A stretch of DNA of 32,441 nucleotides from a bacterium (GTDB taxonomy: Bacteria > Patescibacteriota > Microgenomatia > UBA1406 > GWC2-37-13): positions 1 through 32,441 of the forward strand of contig JAKQDR010000198.1 of assembly GCA_029573715.1 (NCBI GenBank). The letters run 5' to 3'. Below the pieces are notes generated by a model. The model did no database searches. It was given only the letters and a program-made list of their open reading frames with translations, and was not told the origin of the DNA. This document shows positions 1 to 7,656 of the stretch, in pieces. The first letter of the stretch is position 1; each line of letters starts with the position of its first letter. A program made the translations under genes and the position numbers.

Positions 1-2
1 TT

Positions 3-440
3 TTTTGCAGTTGGCATAACATTGATGTTTTTAAGCAAACATTAGGGGCGTATTTTAATGTGAAAAATATTTTGGTATGGGAAAAGAATAATCACGGTAG
101 CGGTGATTTACTTGGTGATTACGCCCCGAAATATGAATTGATTATATTTTGTAGCAACGGAAGCAAAAAATTAAATGGTGGGCGAAGTAGCAACGTGATT
201 AAGTGTGCAAAGATGCCAACGGATAATCACCCAACCGAAAAGCCAACCAACCTGCTAAGGCACTTGATAGAAAAAAGCACCAACAAAGGCGATTTAGTTT
301 TGGACACTTTTGCTGGTAGTTTTTCAACTGCAAGGGCTTGTAAAGAAATAGGGCGGAATTTCATTTGTTTTGAAGTCGAAGCCGAATATTGTCGAACCGC
401 TAAAAAACTGCTTAATGGTGTATCCGTGTCGCTGTTTTAG
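3..440 (+). CDS. DNA methyltransferase, C-terminal part (5' end outside window)
   Basis: The frame is open from the left edge, so the gene starts before the window; the GTG at 60 is internal. Visible are NILVWEKNNHGSGDL, DYAPKYELIIF, the HPTEKP signature and LDTFAGSFSTA followed by IGRNFICFEVEAEYC. This is the usual C-terminal half of beta-type amino-methyltransferases that act on adenine N6 or cytosine N4, with target-recognition part followed by the SAM-binding FxGxG motif. The catalytic (D/N/S)PP(Y/F) motif should lie upstream, out of view. Motif I reads FAGSFST where FxGSGT is usual, so a small residue is replaced by Phe; activity is therefore not certain. Family assignment is strong; target base and sequence cannot be told. 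No restriction partner is in view. The likely role is shielding phage DNA from host restriction (inference). Confidence 0.85.
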   Translation, partial: FCSWHNIDVFKQTLGAYFNVKNILVWEKNNHGSGDLLGDYAPKYELIIFCSNGSKKLNGGRSSNVIKCAKMPTDNHPTEKPTNLLRHLIEKSTNKGDLVLDTFAGSFSTARACKEIGRNFICFEVEAEYCRTAKKLLNGVSVSLF

Positions 441-537
441 CATTGCGGGTAACGTCCGTATATACGCCAAAATCCTTAACACGTAAGAAAAACATGTTAA
501 CAAAATTGATAAAACATCAAACAAAACCATTTTACAT

Positions 538-870
538 ATGAAAATCTTTATCAGTGGTAAAATCACCGGCGAGCCCGTCGAGGCTTGCGTCAACAAATTT
601 GCAGAGGCAGAGCTCTCTATGTACTGCCGCACCGAGGTGGACGACGTTGTCAATCCCTTGAACCTTCAAGGTATTCATTTTGGCATCAGCCATGAGGAGG
701 CCATGCGACTTTGCATATCAGCACTTGACGATTGCGACGCTATATGTATGCTGCCGGACTGGACAAAGAGTCGCGACGCATCGATGGAATTTGAACACGC
801 CACCCGCACAGGTAAAAAGGTGCTATTCTATGGCGCCAGTGTCGGCATGGATGATTACGAACTGGTTTAA
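538..870 (+). CDS. DUF4406-like protein (nucleoside deoxyribosyltransferase-like fold)
   Basis: A 110-residue protein starting MKIFISGKITG and ending with a segment containing CDAICMLPDW, SRDASMEFEHA and GKKVLFYG. This order (beta-strand with SGxITG, a middle N-P-L segment, then a D-W-x-x-S-x-G/D-A-x-x-E stretch) is typical of DUF4406, a small family common in phages and related in fold to nucleoside 2-deoxyribosyltransferases. The Glu in SMEFEHA is where the catalytic Glu of that superfamily would be, so nucleotide salvage or modified-nucleotide metabolism is possible but unproven. It follows the methyltransferase after about 100 bases that hold nothing recognisable, and ends 12 bases before the next start. 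Start chosen: the ATG at 538, preceded by A/T-rich DNA. Confidence 0.75.
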   Translation: MKIFISGKITGEPVEACVNKFAEAELSMYCRTEVDDVVNPLNLQGIHFGISHEEAMRLCISALDDCDAICMLPDWTKSRDASMEFEHATRTGKKVLFYGASVGMDDYELV

Positions 871-882
871 TATTCACTACTT

Positions 883-1116
883 ATGGAATGGAATATCATC
901 GCCATGCTGCTCGCCGTCATACTACTTATTGCCGTAGTTGCTGTAGTCCTCCTGCTCAAGATATGGGAGATCGAGGCTGAGCAAAAAAGATTTATGATTT
1001 CCTTACTTTCTGTGCAGTACTTTGAGCTCATGCGACAAGAAGAATATATCATGGCCGGCAGGATAGCCGCCTTCCTTAGAGATGAGTACGGCATTGACAA
1101 CGTAAAAATAATGTGA
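883..1116 (+). CDS. Small single-pass membrane protein
   Basis: A 77-residue protein. Residues about 5-26 are almost entirely Ile, Leu, Val and Ala and form one clear membrane helix. The rest is a charged, probably helical tail rich in Glu and Arg with an YFELMRQEEY segment. No family recognised. It lies 12 bases after the DUF4406-like gene, and its stop overlaps a GTG that could start the next gene. Small N-terminally anchored phage proteins of this shape include superinfection-exclusion, lysis-timing and anchoring factors, but nothing here selects among them. The codon pattern and tight packing support a real gene. Confidence 0.6.
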   Translation: MEWNIIAMLLAVILLIAVVAVVLLLKIWEIEAEQKRFMISLLSVQYFELMRQEEYIMAGRIAAFLRDEYGIDNVKIM

Positions 1117-1124
1117 TTTTAATA

Positions 1125-2012
1125 ATGGAACAGATTAAAAAATATACGATGACCATCAATCACAACGAAGAAATTCAAAGGGATAATGGTTCATTTTATA
1201 AAATAGTTGACCTTTTCGGAAATGAGCAAAAGGTCATGATTCAAAAAGATAATAAAAAGCCAAATTTATTCAGCGATTACGAAGGATTTTTAGAAAAGTT
1301 TGAAGTCAAAAAGACGACGGACGATTGTTACACACCACCGGAAGTGATGGATATAATTCTTGAGTATGTCAATGAAAAGTATCCACTGGAAGGGAAAAAG
1401 ATTGTAAGACCATTTTATCCTGGTGGGGATTATGAGGCGGTAGAATATACAGACGACATGGTGGTTATTGACAACCCGCCGTTTTCGATTATCACGAAAA
1501 TATGCAGGTTTTATATTGAAAATAATGTAAAGTTTTTCCTGTTCGCACCACACCTGACATTATTTACCGCCGATATAGACTGCACGCATATTGTTGCAAG
1601 TGCAGATATAATTTATGAAAATAATGCAAATGTAAAAACATCATTTTTAAGCAACCTTTTCGGAGATGTCAAGATAATAGGAGCGGCAGACCTTAATCGT
1701 AGATTTAAAAAGCTGAACGATAAAAATAAAGTAAACCTGCCTAAATATGTATATCCTGACAATATAATAACGGTTAGCAAAATTGCCTACTGTGTAGAAA
1801 AAGGCATTAGCATCACGATTGATAAAAAAGATGTAATGCATTATAAAGGCATGGATGCGCAAAAGGTACATAAAAAAAGCATTTTCGGAGCAGGCTTCAT
1901 TTGTTCTGACAAAGCAGCAGCGGCAACAGCAGCGGCAAAGGATAAAGAGAATGTTATAGAATGGGAGCTATCGGCAAAAGAAAAGGAAATAATAAGATTA
2001 TTAGGCGATTAA
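1125..2012 (+). CDS. Probable adenine-specific DNA methyltransferase-like protein, A/T-rich
   Basis: A 295-residue protein from the ATG at 1125; a GTG at 1113 would add four residues and overlap the upstream stop. The key feature is VVIDNPPFS with NPPF at residues 117-120, the catalytic motif IV of amino-methyltransferases. It is preceded by CYTPP (68-72) and RPFYPGGDYE (95-104), which sits where SAM-binding motif I should be but is poor in the usual glycines. FFLFAPHLTLF follows motif IV. This resembles phage proteins related to the EcoRI methylase group (family placement is an inference). No endonuclease partner is nearby. The gene is clearly more A/T-rich than the primase gene after it: 20 of 60 bases from 1261 are G or C, against 40 of 60 from 3301. 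That suggests acquisition from another source. Target unknown. Confidence 0.6.
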   Translation: MEQIKKYTMTINHNEEIQRDNGSFYKIVDLFGNEQKVMIQKDNKKPNLFSDYEGFLEKFEVKKTTDDCYTPPEVMDIILEYVNEKYPLEGKKIVRPFYPGGDYEAVEYTDDMVVIDNPPFSIITKICRFYIENNVKFFLFAPHLTLFTADIDCTHIVASADIIYENNANVKTSFLSNLFGDVKIIGAADLNRRFKKLNDKNKVNLPKYVYPDNIITVSKIAYCVEKGISITIDKKDVMHYKGMDAQKVHKKSIFGAGFICSDKAAAATAAAKDKENVIEWELSAKEKEIIRLLGD

Positions 2013-2029
2013 ATAAAAATATTAACAAT

Positions 2030-2131
2030 ATGAAAATGATAAAATGGAGCGAAGAGCAAGAATTGAAAGTAGTCCACTGGATACTGTATGCCGTGCTGCT
2101 GATCTTCCTCATCCGCAATGTATTGATTTGA
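2030..2131 (+). CDS. 33-residue membrane micropeptide (candidate)
   Basis: An ATG at 2030 opens 33 codons ending in TGA at 2129-2131. A charged start with WSEEQE is followed by one hydrophobic helix of about 18 residues (ILYAVLLIFLI) and a short tail. It lies 17 bases after the methyltransferase stop and 23 bases before the primase start, with A/T-rich DNA before it, as the other genes here have. The hydrophobic helix, in-frame fit and snug position argue for a real small gene, but 33 codons can arise by chance. Function unknown. It could be an anchor, a toxin-like peptide or a lysis modulator; none can be preferred. Confidence 0.4.
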   Translation: MKMIKWSEEQELKVVHWILYAVLLIFLIRNVLI

Positions 2132-2154
2132 TAATATATTAAAGTTGATTTCCT

Positions 2155-5100
2155 GTGATAACTAATATTGATGATATAATCGCCAGATCAGACCTCGTCG
2201 CTGTCATTGAGCGCGTCGCCGGCATCACATTCAAGCGCGCCGGTAGCAATATGAAAGCCTTTTCGCCATTTACTGACGAAAAGACGCCATCCTTTATGGT
2301 GTCGATGAGCAAAGGTATATGGAAGTGCTTCTCTTCCGGGCGCGGTGGTGTAGGCCCTGCATCATTTATTATGGAATACCGAGGCGTCACCTATCCGGAG
2401 GCCATCGAAGAGCTCGCTGAGATCAGCGGTGAGATTGTAATATATGACACTAAAGTCAATAAGGCAGACTACATACGAAAGAAAAAAGAAGAACGCACAG
2501 CACGGGACTTGATGATCACCGCAGTGCAAAAGGCGCATGACTACTATGTCAAAAAAAGCAGTATCACAGGAATTGACGCTGCGACGGAGCTCGCCGGCAA
2601 AGTGTATGAGCCTACCACCTTAAAAAAGTGGGGTCTCGTCATCACCGGCGATGCTCTGTCACTATCTAAGGCCAGTGCCACCTGGCCCGACCGATCAGCA
2701 CTCATTGATGCAGGCCTACTCAAAGAAAGCAAGCACAATAACGGGTATTATGATTTTTTCCATTCCAGATTGATCTTCCCTTTGTTCGACCGTGACGGTC
2801 GTGTCATCGCCTACAATGGCCGCATACTACAGGCCGACGCTGACAAAAAAACGCCTAAATACATCAACAGTCCGGAGTCTATCATCTATTCTAAAGGCGA
2901 GTACGTCTATGGCTTCAATCAGCAGTGGCGCAACATAGCAGACAAAGGCATGGCCTATCTATGCGAAGGGCCTACCGACGTCATCATGCTGGATCAGGCC
3001 GGCATCAATAATGCAGTATGCTCCATGGGCACGGCATTCACTGCTGACCAGGCCGCTATCATCGCCACATGTGCCGATCAGGTCATCGTCTTGCCGGATG
3101 GAGACAAGCCCGGTCATGGCGCTATCGCTAAGGCCGTGCAGATCATCATCGCCGCACAGATGGACGCAAAGGTCAAGATCATACCATCGGGCGATGATCC
3201 TGCGAGCTACATCACAAGAGAAGGACTTGACGCATTCAGAGCGCTGGAAGTGGTCGATGGGATCGAGTGGATACTGCAGCAAGAATGCGGCGACATGGCA
3301 CAGGCAGGCCCTCATGAGCGCGCCGCTGTGCTCAGCACCGCTGCAAAGTTGCTCGCAGACATCAAGAGCGAGCAGGTGCGCACCCAGTACTATTCTACCA
3401 TCAGCAAGATGATCGACGTGACAGCCACCGTGCTCAAAAATGCAGTCAAAGATGAAGCCGCCGCCAGACTTGATAAAAAATCAAAGCTCACGCGTGAGCA
3501 AGAACATACAAAGATGCTCTATGGCGTGTACGAAGATGGACATCGATATTATGACCACAACGGCATCGAGATTTCAAACTTTGTCGTCAAGCCATTATTC
3601 TTAATTTCCTACGGCGACTCCGCACAGCGCGCATTTGAGATCGTCAATAAATACGGCTTTAAAAAAATAGTCAATATGAATTCTGACGACTTTGTCACCT
3701 TAGCAGGATTCAGGCGCGCTACAGAGATGCTGGGGTCATTCATATTCAAAGGCAATGATGCTCAATTTGTCAAAATAAGAGAATGGATATATAACGACAT
3801 GCGCGAGGTCACACCTATCGAAACGATGGGATATCAGCCTCGATCCGGCATATACGCATGGAGCAATGGCATCACACTGCCAGGCACTAATGAAGTGCGT
3901 GAGGTCAATGAGTACGGCATCGTCGAGTATGAAGATAGCGACGGCATCAAGACCAGCTATTGGTTGCCTGGTGAGAGTAAGATCAATGTAAGTAAGGATG
4001 AAGACTATGATCACGAACTTGAAAAGCACTTCCGCTGGGAAGTACCACCATCAGGCAGCCGTGCGCCACGCGACCTCAAAGGATGGGCCGAAGGGTTCAG
4101 CCGTGTCTTTGGCGACAATGCGTCCATCGCCCTGTGCTATGTCATGGCATCGGTACATCGTGATTTATTGCATCGCCGGTACTCGATGTTTCCGCATCTC
4201 AATCTATTCGGCCCTGCCGGATCCGGAAAGACATTCATGGCGCAGATCATCACTGGCATATTTGGCAAGCCCATGCGCGCCGTGCATCTTGTATCATCAA
4301 GCCAGGTGGCATTCTACAGGCGCATCGCTCAGACCCGCAACGCCATCGTATGGTATGAAGAGTATTCTGAAAAAGTAAGCCCTGAAAAACAGGAAGCCTT
4401 AAAGAACTTCGCTGACGGCTTCGGACGTGTCACCGGTCAAATGACTAACAACAATAAGACAAAGAGTACACCTGTGCTCAATGCGTGCATCATCAGCGGT
4501 CAGATCCTACCGGGGCATGATCCGGCACTACTCGAGCGATGCATCACCTTGTCATTTGATAAGTATTATGGCGACAAGAAATCGATGCAATACGGAGAGC
4601 AATTTAAGGAATGGACAAATGACGGCATCTTTGCCTTTGTCGCTGCTGAGATTTTTTCACATCGCGAGTATGTAGAGCAGCGCTTTGCTGACAAAATGGA
4701 AGAAGTCAGAGACCTGCTGCGGAGCTGCTTCCAGCCCACCACCATGCCGAGTGATCGGGTGATGAATAACTTTTCGATGATCGCCACCGTATATCTGCTC
4801 ATAGCTGACAAAGTGCCTATGCCATATACCATGCCACAGATACTCGACATGTGCGTCGTGCGTATGCAAGAGCAGAGCAGAGCTGTAGAAGGAGTGGACG
4901 AGCTGAGCGGTTTCTTCAGCATTTTAGTATATCTGATCACCATGGGCAAAGAGCGCAATGGATCAGGCATCAGCGATGATCACTATGCTGTAGAATATCA
5001 TCGCCAGGTCAAGGTCAAAGTCACCGAGACCGAAACCCGCGACGTCGTATTTGATCGCGAAAGCAAACTATTGTTCTTGAGGCTCAATCACGCGCACACC

Positions 5101-5409
5101 ATGTATATGAAAGAAGGCCGCTCCATGCTGCCGCGGGTCGTGGACAAACATACACTCATGCGCTATATGCGACAGCATCGGTCGTGGGTAGGAGAGATGA
5201 AGGCTAAAAAGATCAATGACAAGCCACAACGATGCATCGTCTTCAATCTCGAGCTGCTGCCAGATGTGGAGCTCGAAGAAACCACTTTTTTCACTAAGCC
5301 GGACGCCACAAAAGTCGACACCTCGACGCCGCCGTATAATCCTGAAAACATACCTAATGAAGAGAAGCCGTCACTGGATGGCGACCTGTTTGAAAATCCA
5401 TTTGAATAG
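2155..5409 (+). CDS. Large DNA primase-helicase (degenerate CHC2, TOPRIM, P-loop ATPase)
   Basis: A 1084-residue replication protein with a GTG start at 2155. Residues 1-75 have the CHC2 primase layout (IIARSDLVAVIERV, then SPFTDEKTPSF and WKCFSSGRGG), but three of four zinc ligands are replaced: CPFH reads SPFT at 37-40, and in CFGC only the first Cys remains (CFSS, 58-61). A TOPRIM domain follows with LCEGPTDV (269-276) and VLPDGDKPGHG (312-322), giving the acidic residues for primer synthesis. The C-terminal half has a Walker A motif GPAGSGKT at 686-693, a likely Walker B near IVWYEEYSE, and a conserved LERC segment, as in phage helicases fused to primases. It probably primes and unwinds DNA at the fork. 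The candidate origin lies just downstream. The last 50 residues are acidic and Pro-rich. Confidence 0.88.
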   Translation: MITNIDDIIARSDLVAVIERVAGITFKRAGSNMKAFSPFTDEKTPSFMVSMSKGIWKCFSSGRGGVGPASFIMEYRGVTYPEAIEELAEISGEIVIYDTKVNKADYIRKKKEERTARDLMITAVQKAHDYYVKKSSITGIDAATELAGKVYEPTTLKKWGLVITGDALSLSKASATWPDRSALIDAGLLKESKHNNGYYDFFHSRLIFPLFDRDGRVIAYNGRILQADADKKTPKYINSPESIIYSKGEYVYGFNQQWRNIADKGMAYLCEGPTDVIMLDQAGINNAVCSMGTAFTADQAAIIATCADQVIVLPDGDKPGHGAIAKAVQIIIAAQMDAKVKIIPSGDDPASYITREGLDAFRALEVVDGIEWILQQECGDMAQAGPHERAAVLSTAAKLLADIKSEQVRTQYYSTISKMIDVTATVLKNAVKDEAAARLDKKSKLTREQEHTKMLYGVYEDGHRYYDHNGIEISNFVVKPLFLISYGDSAQRAFEIVNKYGFKKIVNMNSDDFVTLAGFRRATEMLGSFIFKGNDAQFVKIREWIYNDMREVTPIETMGYQPRSGIYAWSNGITLPGTNEVREVNEYGIVEYEDSDGIKTSYWLPGESKINVSKDEDYDHELEKHFRWEVPPSGSRAPRDLKGWAEGFSRVFGDNASIALCYVMASVHRDLLHRRYSMFPHLNLFGPAGSGKTFMAQIITGIFGKPMRAVHLVSSSQVAFYRRIAQTRNAIVWYEEYSEKVSPEKQEALKNFADGFGRVTGQMTNNNKTKSTPVLNACIISGQILPGHDPALLERCITLSFDKYYGDKKSMQYGEQFKEWTNDGIFAFVAAEIFSHREYVEQRFADKMEEVRDLLRSCFQPTTMPSDRVMNNFSMIATVYLLIADKVPMPYTMPQILDMCVVRMQEQSRAVEGVDELSGFFSILVYLITMGKERNGSGISDDHYAVEYHRQVKVKVTETETRDVVFDRESKLLFLRLNHAHTMYMKEGRSMLPRVVDKHTLMRYMRQHRSWVGEMKAKKINDKPQRCIVFNLELLPDVELEETTFFTKPDATKVDTSTPPYNPENIPNEEKPSLDGDLFENPFE

Positions 5410-5436
5410 GTTATTTTTTTGTACACCCGCGCTCAG

Positions 5437-5478
5437 CAGGTGGCACTTTTCGGAGTGTCACCTGTTTTTTTGTGTTTT
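5437..5478 (+). terminator. Rho-independent terminator after the primase-helicase
   Basis: The arms CAGGTGGCAC and GTGTCACCTG (5437-5446 and 5455-5464) form a 10-bp stem with one G-T pair around an 8-base loop. Seven T residues and a T-rich tail follow directly. It lies 28 bases after the primase stop, so it should end the early/replication transcript before the repeat cluster. Confidence 0.85.
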
Positions 5479-5481
5479 CAG

Positions 5482-5528
5482 CGGCATGAATGCCGATATT
5501 TACAACATTAAATTGTCGTTTATATCGG
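5482..5528. promoter_or_regulatory. Nested inverted repeats, possible regulator binding site
   Basis: CGGCAT-GA-ATGCCG (5482-5495) is a perfect 6-bp inverted repeat. It overlaps a second pair, CCGATAT (5493-5499) and ATATCGG (5522-5528), which encloses ACAA/TTGT (5502-5505, 5513-5516). The 12-mer ATGCCGATATTT (5490-5501) recurs at 29110-29121, where the same two heptamers form a tighter dyad over a promoter-like element. A shared operator is an inference; the repeats themselves are seen directly. Confidence 0.4.
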
Positions 5529-5604
5529 AATACCCTGAAAAATGCCTATTTTTAGGCGAAAAAAAATTCATTTTTTTTCAAAAGTAGATATATGTTGAAA
5601 AAAC

Positions 5605-5864
5605 GCAACCAGAGGCCAAAAAAGGGTCGAGTTTCCATAAAATCACCCCTTAATATATTGTATATCAGTGTATTATCTTGGTTGCGTTTTGGTTGCGTTT
5701 TGGTTGCGTTTCCCTATGATTTTGGCGCAACGGTTGCGCCATTTTTGAAGGTTGCGAAAAATGGCGCAACCAGAAGCCCAAAAGTTGCGCGGTTGCGTTT
5801 CAGTTATTCCTTTGATATTCAATTAATTAAGTGCTTTTTTATCCCCCGGTTGCGCGGTTGCGCC
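5605..5864. repeat. GGTTGCG repeat cluster, candidate replication origin (iterons)
   Basis: This covers most of the one long gene-free stretch (5410-5924). GGTTGCG occurs on the + strand at 5680, 5691, 5702, 5732, 5750, 5791, 5848 and 5856, and reversed as CGCAACC at 5605 and 5765; a partial copy GTTGCG is at 5785. The first three are an exact 11-base tandem (GGTTGCGTTTT), one helical turn apart. GGCGCAAC-G-GTTGCGCC (5724-5740) is an 8-bp inverted repeat. A/T-rich stretches (5651-5677, 5818-5832) flank the dense part and could melt. Placement next to the primase-helicase, regular spacing and the melting regions fit iterons of an origin. A repressor operator array is the main alternative. No convincing gene lies here. 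Confidence 0.6.
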
Positions 5865-5924
5865 AAAAAAAGGGGTTACCTGTGGAGCGACATATATTTT
5901 TTTCAACCTTAAAATCATGTAAAA

Positions 5925-6200
5925 ATGACAGCAAAAATCAAAGCTTTTGACCCTCATTCTACAGCTTCTTTTATCCATCCATCTGACGAAGACGAGATCA
6001 TCCGCCATGAGATAGCTCAGATGCAGCGGCGCAATGATCAAGCCCTCAAAGAAATCGAAGCCCGCAATCAATTGATCGACTATCTGCGCTCATCCTGTAC
6101 ACACGACTGGCAAGACTATGAAGATGACGTCTTAGGCACGATGCGAGCATGCACGATCTGCGGCAAGGTCTCAGATGGAGGTCTCTGTCCTATCCGGTAG
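5925..6200 (+). CDS. Small protein with putative zinc-binding C-terminus
   Basis: A 91-residue protein. Residues 22-55 are charged and probably helical (DEDEIIRHEIAQMQRR...). The end carries SCTHDW (C58, H60) and RACTICGKV (C76, C79), plus C88. C-x-H with a later C-x2-C-G is a plausible zinc ribbon of a type seen in many small phage proteins. It is the first gene after the repeat cluster and lies just upstream of the lysis genes. No specific function recognised; nucleic-acid or protein binding is a guess from the zinc site. Confidence 0.65.
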   Translation: MTAKIKAFDPHSTASFIHPSDEDEIIRHEIAQMQRRNDQALKEIEARNQLIDYLRSSCTHDWQDYEDDVLGTMRACTICGKVSDGGLCPIR

Positions 6201-6244
6201 CGTCATTCATTAATATATTTGCTTATTATTTAATATATAAATCA

Positions 6245-6745
6245 ATGCGAAAATACATGAAACGACTAATGGAAAGTACCTGGGTGGGCATTATCTCGAT
6301 CATCACTGATCAGATTTTGCCCTTTGTCGCCCCGGTATCCGGATACCTGATCTTCATGGTCGCCGCTATTATGGCCGACAGCATCACAGGTGTGCTGGCT
6401 TCGCTCAAAGAAAACCAGAAGATCACCTCAAATGGTATCTGGCGCACCCTCGAGAAGATCGTCATAGCAGGCATCGCCATCATGTTGTCGCATGGCTTTG
6501 AAACGTTGTGGATCCCTGACATACCGATGACAAAGGCAGTGAGTGCGATCATTGCATTTGCTGAGCTGAAAAGTAATATGGAAAACTATCACAGGCTCAC
6601 AGGAGTAGATATCGGCGCCGGATGGATGGACGCCATCAAGGAGCGCCTATTTCCTAAGCATCATACACCGGCCACAGATGTGCCGACAGATATTGACCTT
6701 AATGACGCTAAAAAGTACGATCAATATGGCAGCACAGACGATTAA
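6245..6745 (+). CDS. Phage holin (Phage_holin_4-like)
   Basis: A 166-residue protein from the ATG at 6245, chosen because an A/T-rich TAATATA leader (6231) precedes it; a longer frame from 6149 would run inside the upstream gene, and ATG 6257 is an alternative. It has hydrophobic helices near residues 12-50, 70-90 and 95-110. The signature ADSITGVLASLKENQKITS followed by GIWRTLEKIVIAG matches the D-x-x-TG...K...SNG...K pattern of the Phage_holin_4 group. The C-terminal 35 residues are charged and cytoplasmic-looking. Its end overlaps the lysozyme gene by 20 bases, the usual holin-endolysin pairing. Role: opens the inner membrane at the end of infection so the lysozyme reaches the cell wall. 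Confidence 0.85.
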   Translation: MRKYMKRLMESTWVGIISIITDQILPFVAPVSGYLIFMVAAIMADSITGVLASLKENQKITSNGIWRTLEKIVIAGIAIMLSHGFETLWIPDIPMTKAVSAIIAFAELKSNMENYHRLTGVDIGAGWMDAIKERLFPKHHTPATDVPTDIDLNDAKKYDQYGSTDD

Positions 6746-7220
6746 TGAGGCAGGCATAGCACTGATCAAGCGATGGGAAGGATTCCGCCCGCGCCCTTAT
6801 CTCGACCCGGTGGGCATCCCTACGATCGGATACGGCACTATTGTCTATCCTGACACCAGCAAGCGCGTCACTATGAAAGATGCGCCGATCTCAGAAGAAA
6901 GAGCCACGGCACTACTGCGCATGCACCTCATCAGAGTAGAGATGGATGTGCGCCGATTGCTGGAAGTAAAGCTCAATGGCAATCGATTTTCAGCCCTGTG
7001 CTCATTTGTGTACAATTTAGGCATCGGCAATTTCAGGAAGAGCACACTACTCAAAGTCATCAATGCTGCGCCTGGCAGTCCGGGCATTCGTGTTGAATTT
7101 ATGAAGTGGGTCAATGCCGGTGGCAGGCGGATGGAGGGCCTGGTGCGCCGTCGTAAAGAAGAGGCGGATCTGTACTTCACGCCTGAGCAATGCGATACCT
7201 GTGGATTCTCAAGAGTATAA
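6726..7220 (+). CDS. Endolysin, GH24 (T4/P22-type) lysozyme
   Basis: A 164-residue protein from the ATG at 6726, overlapping the holin. The GH24 catalytic triad is intact with exact family spacing: Glu18 in KRWEGFRP, Asp27 in PYLDPVG and Thr33 in IPTIGYGT (E-x8-D-x5-T). The downstream NRFSALCSFVYNLGIGNFRKSTLL and GLVRRRKEEADLY segments are also typical. Length is normal for this family. It cleaves the N-acetylmuramic acid to N-acetylglucosamine bond of peptidoglycan. No signal peptide or SAR anchor is visible, so it should depend on the holin for release. The ending EQCDTCGFSRV carries two cysteines beyond the usual domain end. Confidence 0.95.
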   Translation: MAAQTINEAGIALIKRWEGFRPRPYLDPVGIPTIGYGTIVYPDTSKRVTMKDAPISEERATALLRMHLIRVEMDVRRLLEVKLNGNRFSALCSFVYNLGIGNFRKSTLLKVINAAPGSPGIRVEFMKWVNAGGRRMEGLVRRRKEEADLYFTPEQCDTCGFSRV

Positions 7221-7266
7221 AATCATCAATGCATATTATTTATTATCAAAAAAAAAATCGTAAAAC

Positions 7267-7653
7267 ATGAAAAAAGGATTTATTCTTATGCTTCTGCTGG
7301 TCATTTTGGCGGCGGTCGCTTACGCTCAGATACCTAATCCGGGCGATATCGTGGACGGTATCAAAGGCGCGGAAAGCTGGACAGATCTGCTCAAGCAGGA
7401 GACCATCATCTATACTTTCCTGATCACACTGGGTGGATGGTTCAGTGCCTTTATTCCGGGCCTGAATAAGATCGACTCAGGAGTATATCGCGTACTGGTA
7501 TGGGCTATCCTCGTCATCGCCGGTGGAGTGACTTTGGGCTTCGGCGATGTATGGGTAGGCGCTATATCGTACTTCTTCTCTACCTCACTGTATGAGGTCG
7601 TCATCAAATGGTTTGCAAAATCACCTAAGCCGACGCCATCGGCCGATAAGTAA
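7267..7653 (+). CDS. Membrane protein with signal peptide, lysis-region
   Basis: A 128-residue protein. It begins MKKGFILMLLLVILAAVAYA, a clear signal peptide with likely cleavage after AYA or before QIPNPG. At least two further hydrophobic stretches follow (IIYTFLITLGGWFSAFIPG near 47-65; YRVLVWAILVIAGGVTLG near 72-90), then SYFFSTSLYEVVIKW and a Pro/Lys tail. No family recognised. It lies 46 bases after the lysozyme and 3 bases before the next gene. It may be a second holin/antiholin, or an envelope protein acting with the lysozyme; position is the only support. The upstream gap (7221-7266) is A/T-rich, with a run of ten A residues. Confidence 0.6.
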   Translation: MKKGFILMLLLVILAAVAYAQIPNPGDIVDGIKGAESWTDLLKQETIIYTFLITLGGWFSAFIPGLNKIDSGVYRVLVWAILVIAGGVTLGFGDVWVGAISYFFSTSLYEVVIKWFAKSPKPTPSADK

Positions 7654-7656
7654 TAT

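Noticed and set aside
5680-5864. GGTTGCG repeats as a CRISPR array
   Set aside because: Repeats are seven bases, in both orientations, with irregular 1-60 base gaps and no cas genes.
5592-5912. A 106-residue + strand reading frame across the repeat cluster
   Set aside because: Its coding is dictated by repeats (WLRFGC, GATVAP, GCAKK) with no plausible domain, the region behaves as non-coding DNA, and dense inverted repeats are unusual in a gene.
6149-6244. Longer holin start at 6149
   Set aside because: The added residues would be read in another frame of the upstream zinc-binding gene; the holin hydrophobic core and A/T-rich leader point to 6245.
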